NCBI GenBank assembly: GCA_946479475.1
Contig: CAMLGG010000237.1
Coordinates: 1 to 8,153, forward strand
Direction: 5' to 3'
Source: an uncultured Ideonella sp.
GTDB lineage: Bacteria > Pseudomonadota > Gammaproteobacteria > Burkholderiales > Burkholderiaceae
Length of the DNA: 8,153 nt
Position 1 is the first letter of the stretch, and every line of letters starts with the position of its first letter. Both the position numbers and the translations under genes were made by a program. Below the pieces are notes generated by a model, which was not told the DNA's origin, searched no databases, and saw only the letters and a list, made by a program, of their open reading frames with translations. Positions 6,119-8,153 of the stretch are shown here, piece by piece.

Positions 6119-6264
6119 GGCTCCCCAATACGCTGTCTCTCACCGGCGAGCCAGGCCGAGAGTGCCACGCGCAGCACCTGCTTCTCGGCCTCGAACCGAA
6201 CAGGCCACGCCGGGTCGTACGGGACGACTTCGATCGGCCCTGGAACGCTCTCGCCCACCCTCAC
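6112..6264 (-). pseudogene. Truncated GrpB/UPF0157-family gene (N-terminal fragment)
   Basis: From a GTG at 6264 the frame reads PIEVVPYDPAWPVRFEAEK, then VLRVALSAWLAGERQRIG, and stops after EPA. The opening I-x-V-V-P-Y-D-P-x-W-P-x-x-F-E-A-E is the signature of the GrpB/UPF0157 family, nucleotidyltransferase-fold proteins of about 170 residues. In intact members the segment continues as IGSTAVPG; here it breaks exactly after Ile-Gly, so about 120 residues with the active-site region are missing. The start overlaps the stop of the upstream DinB-like gene as GTGA, indicating it was once an intact member of this operon. A second in-frame GTG at 6258 is possible. The product is almost certainly non-functional. 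Confidence 0.72.
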
Positions 6265-6746
6265 GACCCGGCGTAGCCCCGCAGGATGGCCGTCACCCGC
6301 CATCGATGGTCCTGGTCGTGCTCGGCCAGTTGCCGGATCACGTCCAGCACCGTGCTCTCCGAGCCATCCGCGCGGATGCCCACGCGGGCCAGGCTTTCGG
6401 GGGCGAGGGTCTTGAGTTCTTCGATCAGCGCGGCGCGCTCGCGCTCGAACTCCGCGATGGCCTGATCGCCTTCACGTTCGTCGTATCGGTGTTCCTCGCG
6501 CCACGCGCCCACGTCGACGGGCTCCAGGTGCGGCCGGTCCTCCATGAGGATGCGGCGAATGCGAAGGCCGTACAGGTCGGAGTCGCAGTCCTTGGTGTGC
6601 CACAGGTGCTCCAGAAGAGGCGAGCGGTCGTTCTCCGGCTGGCGCAGCAGCGCCTCGCGGGGCAGGCCGCAGAGCGTGCGGCGGAGGAAGACGGGCATCT
6701 CGGCCAGCTGGTCGAGCAGGGTCTCGTAGAGTTGTCTTTCGTGCAT
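6261..6746 (-). CDS. DinB-family (DinB_2-like) protein
   Basis: A 161-residue four-helix-bundle protein of the DinB superfamily. The ligand pattern is LLEHLWHTKDCDSDLY (H47, possibly H50) in helix 2 and AEHDQDHRWRVTAIL (H143 and H147, HxxxH) in the last helix. The sequence LLDQLAEMPVFLRRTLCGLP opens the first helix. The ATG at 6746 begins the fold (MHERQLYETLL); the in-frame extension upstream is Pro/Ala/Arg-rich and unlike the family. It is the first gene of the minus-strand run, after about 240 bp without a clear gene, so the operon promoter should lie just upstream. Its stop overlaps the GrpB fragment's start. It shares fold only with the other DinB protein, whose HxxxHxxYHRG ending differs. 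Confidence 0.82.
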   Translation of the reverse strand: MHERQLYETLLDQLAEMPVFLRRTLCGLPREALLRQPENDRSPLLEHLWHTKDCDSDLYGLRIRRILMEDRPHLEPVDVGAWREEHRYDEREGDQAIAEFERERAALIEELKTLAPESLARVGIRADGSESTVLDVIRQLAEHDQDHRWRVTAILRGYAGS

Positions 6747-6764
6747 GGGTTCGGTGTTCAGGGG

Positions 6765-6954
6765 GGCGGCACCAGGGCACCTCGAGCGCGCCCATCCGGC
6801 AGTGGCGCACCAGCCCCGATCCATCGAAGGTGAACTCGCAGGCGCCGACCTTGCGCTTCTTGTAGGCGTGGGCCGCGTTGCTCTGGCAGGGGCGGATGGT
6901 GGGAGGGCAAGGGGTGCTGGATCGACGACCGTCGGGCGGCGACCGCCCACTCTA
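6765..6954 (-). pseudogene. Possible degenerate coding remnant in the gap upstream of the DinB-like operon
   Basis: This 240-bp gap (6747-6986) holds no complete gene. One minus-strand frame, open for over 60 codons from a stop near 6954, contains a protein-like stretch AHAYKKRKVGACEFTFDGSG followed by LVRHCRMGALEVPWC. It has no start codon of its own before that stretch, and runs into a run of six C's just before the DinB gene; a slip there would bring a TGA into frame. It faintly recalls the end of NTF2/SnoaL-like proteins (EFxFDxxGLxR), but I cannot name it. It may simply be untranslated leader DNA. Confidence 0.2.
6934..6948. repeat. GC-rich inverted repeat, 6-bp arms with 3-base loop
   Basis: GGGCGG, three bases, CCGCCC: a perfect hairpin about 40 bases downstream of the PEP-CTERM gene on the minus strand. 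It has no T-tract, so as a terminator it would be weak or Rho-assisted. It may act together with the hairpin next to the stop codon. Confidence 0.3.
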
Positions 6955-6964
6955 TCGCGCCCAC

Positions 6965-6985
6965 CCGGCGGGGTGCCCTCGCCGG
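6965..6985 (-). terminator. Candidate terminator hairpin just after the PEP-CTERM gene
   Basis: Perfect 6-bp arms (CCGGCG at 6965-6970 and CGCCGG at 6980-6985) around a 9-base loop, beginning one base after the minus-strand stop codon. The position fits transcription termination or mRNA 3'-end protection. There is no U-run after it, so intrinsic termination is uncertain. Confidence 0.35.
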
Positions 6986-6986
6986 C

Positions 6987-7364
6987 TCACTGGCGGCGCG
7001 AGATGACCACCCCGAGTACGCCGAGGCCCGCCACGAGCATCAGCAGCGCCGGCGGCTCGGGCACGGGCCGGGCATCGTTCATGCTGCCGGCGCCGGCTTC
7101 TTCCGCCTGGGCGGCAGCCGCCTTGGCCGCGGCTGCGGGCAGCTCGGCCGGGACGGCGACCTCGGTCATCACCGGCGCAGGCACGCGCCCGAAAGCGAGG
7201 CCGCCCAACGGTGATGTCGACGGCCAGCTGGGCATCCCGCTTGCGGACGCAAACGAGGCCTCCGGCGAGAGCCCGTATTCGCCGGCGCTTGCCGTTTCCT
7301 GGGCCAGGGCGCTGGCGGCGCAGAAAAGGACCAGCGCCGGCGCGGCCAGACGGACGTTATGCAT
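6987..7364 (-). CDS. Small secreted PEP-CTERM sorting-domain protein
   Basis: A 125-residue exported protein. Residues 1-21 form a Sec signal peptide (MHNVRLAAPALVLFCAASALA, cleavage predicted before Gln22). The mature part is low-complexity, rich in Ala, Ser and Pro, with an Ala/Glu-rich stretch at 76-91. The C terminus is a textbook PEP-CTERM signal: VPEP at 101-104, hydrophobic segment ALLMLVAGLGVLGVV (106-120), and the basic tail SRRQ. Such proteins are cleaved by an exosortase (XrtA type) and are tied to exopolysaccharide, biofilm or floc matrix; no exosortase gene is in this window. The start at 7364 is fixed by a strong AGGAGG four bases ahead and by the signal peptide; the longer in-frame extension lacks both. 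The middle has no recognisable domain. Confidence 0.88.
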   Translation of the reverse strand: MHNVRLAAPALVLFCAASALAQETASAGEYGLSPEASFASASGMPSWPSTSPLGGLAFGRVPAPVMTEVAVPAELPAAAAKAAAAQAEEAGAGSMNDARPVPEPPALLMLVAGLGVLGVVISRRQ

Positions 7365-7410
7365 ATACCCTCCTGCGATGCGCGGACAGAGCCCGTCACG
7401 TCCCACAGAC

Positions 7411-7426
7411 GGCAAATCCGGCTCCG
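7411..7426 (-). promoter_or_regulatory. Candidate sigma-54 (-24/-12) promoter of the PEP-CTERM gene
   Basis: Read on the minus strand, CGGAGCCGGATTTGCC has the GG-N10-GC spacing of sigma-54 promoters, with TT directly before the GC. It departs from the consensus in the bases after GG. The GC lies 48 bases before the ATG at 7364, which would give a leader of about 35 bases carrying the AGGAGG site. In some betaproteobacteria PEP-CTERM genes are controlled by RpoN with the PrsK/PrsR two-component pair; the assignment here is inference. Confidence 0.35.
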
Positions 7427-7487
7427 CGGGGGCAGTCTGAAGCCCCATCAACTAGGGGGGCGACTTGTGCGGATGAGCGCAGCCGGG

Positions 7488-7508
7488 GGGCGGCGCCTGG
7501 GGCCGCCC
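7488..7508. repeat. Perfect 7-bp GC inverted repeat
   Basis: GGGCGGC at 7488-7494 and GCCGCCC at 7502-7508 flank a 7-base loop. It sits in the gap between the chemotaxis gene and the PEP-CTERM gene, about 130 bases before the latter's start. It has no T-tract. It may be an operator, an mRNA structure or part of a Rho-type termination region. Confidence 0.35.
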
Positions 7509-7564
7509 GTGGATCCCGTAGGGCCCTCTTCAGGGGGATGGGGCCGGGACGCCCCGGGGCCGAC

Positions 7565-7584
7565 ACTGGCAACACCCCGCCAGT
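7565..7584. repeat. Inverted repeat ACTGGC-N8-GCCAGT
   Basis: Six-base perfect arms, not purely G/C, around an 8-base spacer. The symmetry and size (20 bp) would suit a dimeric regulator site; it lies about 200 bases upstream of the PEP-CTERM start, within reach of an enhancer-type activator. There is no direct evidence of function. Confidence 0.3.
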
Positions 7585-7645
7585 ACCGCGCCCTGCCGCG
7601 GGCCGGCTCCCTTCTCCTCCCCATCCTCGCGGTGACAGATCGGCT

Positions 7646-7666
7646 GCCGCCTTGGGAGCCGGCGGC
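7646..7666 (-). terminator. Candidate weak terminator hairpin downstream of the chemotaxis gene
   Basis: GCCGCC at 7646-7651 and GGCGGC at 7661-7666 around a 9-base loop, about 27 bases beyond the chemotaxis gene's stop on the minus strand. The placement fits a terminator, but no U-tract follows. Confidence 0.35.
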
Positions 7667-7692
7667 GGGCCTTCTCGCAGGAGCTTGCGCGG

Positions 7693-8153
7693 TCAGCGGA
7701 ACACGCTCACCGCCTCCACCAGGCGCTCGGCCTGCTGGCTCAGGCTCTTCGAGGCGGCTGCGCCCTGCTCGACCAGCGCCGCGTTGTGCTGCGTGATCTC
7801 GTCGAGATGGCTCACCGCGCGGCCGACCTGGGTGATGCCGGAGCTCTGCTCGATGGTCGCCGAGCTGATCTCGGCTATGAGGTCGGTGACCCGGCGCACC
7901 TGCGAGACGATGTCGTCCATGGTCTTGCCCGCGTCGTCGACCAGCCGGGAGCCGACGTCCACCTTCTCCACGCTGGCGCCGATCAGGCTCTTGATCTCCT
8001 TGGCCGCCTCGGCGCTGCGCTGCGCGAGCGAGCGCACCTCGCCCGCGACCACCGCAAAGCCGCGGCCCTCTTCACCCGCGCGGGCAGCCTCCACCGCGGC
8101 GTTGAGCGCGAGGATGTTGGTCTGGAACGCGATGCCGTCGATCACGCCGATGA
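7693..8153 (-). CDS. Methyl-accepting chemotaxis protein, C-terminal signalling domain (partial)
   Basis: The frame is open to the right edge, so the N-terminal sensory, membrane and HAMP parts lie outside; about 152 residues are visible. The hairpin tip of the cytoplasmic coiled coil is unmistakable: [20 protein letters not shown] followed by [17 protein letters not shown], the segment that binds CheA and CheW at polar receptor arrays. The returning helix continues with [16 protein letters not shown], a glutamine/alanine-rich methylation region ([15 protein letters not shown]), and ends VEAVSVFR. There is no NWETF-type C-terminal pentapeptide, so it does not tether CheR/CheB in the way of Tsr or Tar. 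The ligand is unknown. Usual MCP length suggests that most of the protein is off-window. Confidence 0.95.
   Translation of the reverse strand, partial: IGVIDGIAFQTNILALNAAVEAARAGEEGRGFAVVAGEVRSLAQRSAEAAKEIKSLIGASVEKVDVGSRLVDDAGKTMDDIVSQVRRVTDLIAEISSATIEQSSGITQVGRAVSHLDEITQHNAALVEQGAAASKSLSQQAERLVEAVSVFR

Larger units (their letters stand above)
7365..7692. other. 328-bp GC-rich intergenic with several inverted repeats
   Basis: No gene is supported here on either strand; open frames are low-complexity Gly/Pro/Arg. The left 80 bases serve as promoter and leader of the PEP-CTERM gene. The rest holds G/C runs and at least four short inverted repeats: 7443-7458 (CCCC, 8 bases, GGGG), 7488-7508 (7-bp arms), 7540-7555 (5-bp arms) and 7565-7584 (6-bp arms). 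The right end lies downstream of the chemotaxis gene and may contain its terminator. Confidence 0.6.

Noticed and set aside
4189..6746. Integron-type gene-cassette array
   Set aside because: The gene types are cassette-like, but the genes overlap by ATGA/GTGA and no attC-like core sites (GTTRRRY/RYYYAAC) or integrase were seen.
6745..7440. 231-codon plus-strand frame across the PEP-CTERM gene
   Set aside because: It is antisense to a gene with signal peptide, strong ribosome binding site and sorting signal. The translation is low-complexity Ala/Gly/Arg/Ser.
7565..7584. Sigma-54 promoter on the minus strand in the ACTGGC/GCCAGT repeat
   Set aside because: GG and GC are separated by 9 bases instead of 10, and the motif is better explained as part of the inverted repeat.
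7359..7796. 145-codon plus-strand frame covering the large intergenic
   Set aside because: It is Gly/Pro/Arg/Ala-rich, has no ribosome binding site, and runs antisense into the chemotaxis gene.

Overview
The window looks like chromosomal DNA of a high-GC betaproteobacterium, most likely Burkholderiales. The evidence is the very GC-rich third codon positions throughout, an Aromatoleum-type tungsten aldehyde oxidoreductase operon with an NADH-linked flavoprotein subunit, and a PEP-CTERM surface protein. The lineage is an inference from gene content; no rRNA, tRNA, integrase, transposase or CRISPR array was seen.

Region 1 (1-2845, plus strand): the downstream part of a tungsten aldehyde oxidoreductase (AOR) operon. 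It holds the C-terminal half of the W/Fe-S catalytic subunit, a complete FAD/NAD(P)H oxidoreductase subunit, a MoaD/ThiS-like protein ending in Gly-Gly, and an uncharacterised 101-residue protein. Gaps are 4-7 bp, so this is one transcription unit. The catalytic subunit oxidises aldehydes to acids (or works in reverse), the flavoprotein connects it to NAD(H), and the MoaD-like protein probably serves metallopterin cofactor synthesis.

Region 2 (2842-4184): a minus-strand VOC-GNAT pair, divergent from a plus-strand DUF4440/SnoaL-like gene across an 82-bp intergenic. The GNAT gene converges on the AOR operon so tightly that both stop codons share one CTAG.

Region 3 (4189-6746, minus strand): a tightly packed run of small genes read right to left. 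The order is DinB-like protein, broken GrpB/UPF0157 gene, DUF4440 C-terminal remnant, second DinB-like protein, possible 28-codon ORF, small membrane protein, GNAT acetyltransferase and VOC protein. Most junctions are ATGA/GTGA overlaps or gaps of 1-3 bp. The GrpB/DUF4440 stretch looks like a deletion scar. Individual substrates cannot be read from the sequence.

Region 4 (6747-8153): about 240 bp with hairpins and a possible gene remnant, then a small secreted PEP-CTERM protein (minus strand) with a strong ribosome binding site and a candidate sigma-54 promoter. A 328-bp GC-rich intergenic with several inverted repeats follows, and then the C-terminal signalling domain of a methyl-accepting chemotaxis protein that runs off the right edge.

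No clearly new defence or mobile system is visible. The points most worth a second look are the uncharacterised fourth gene of the AOR operon, the coupled 28-codon ORF, the GrpB/DUF4440 scar and the sigma-54-like site at the PEP-CTERM gene.
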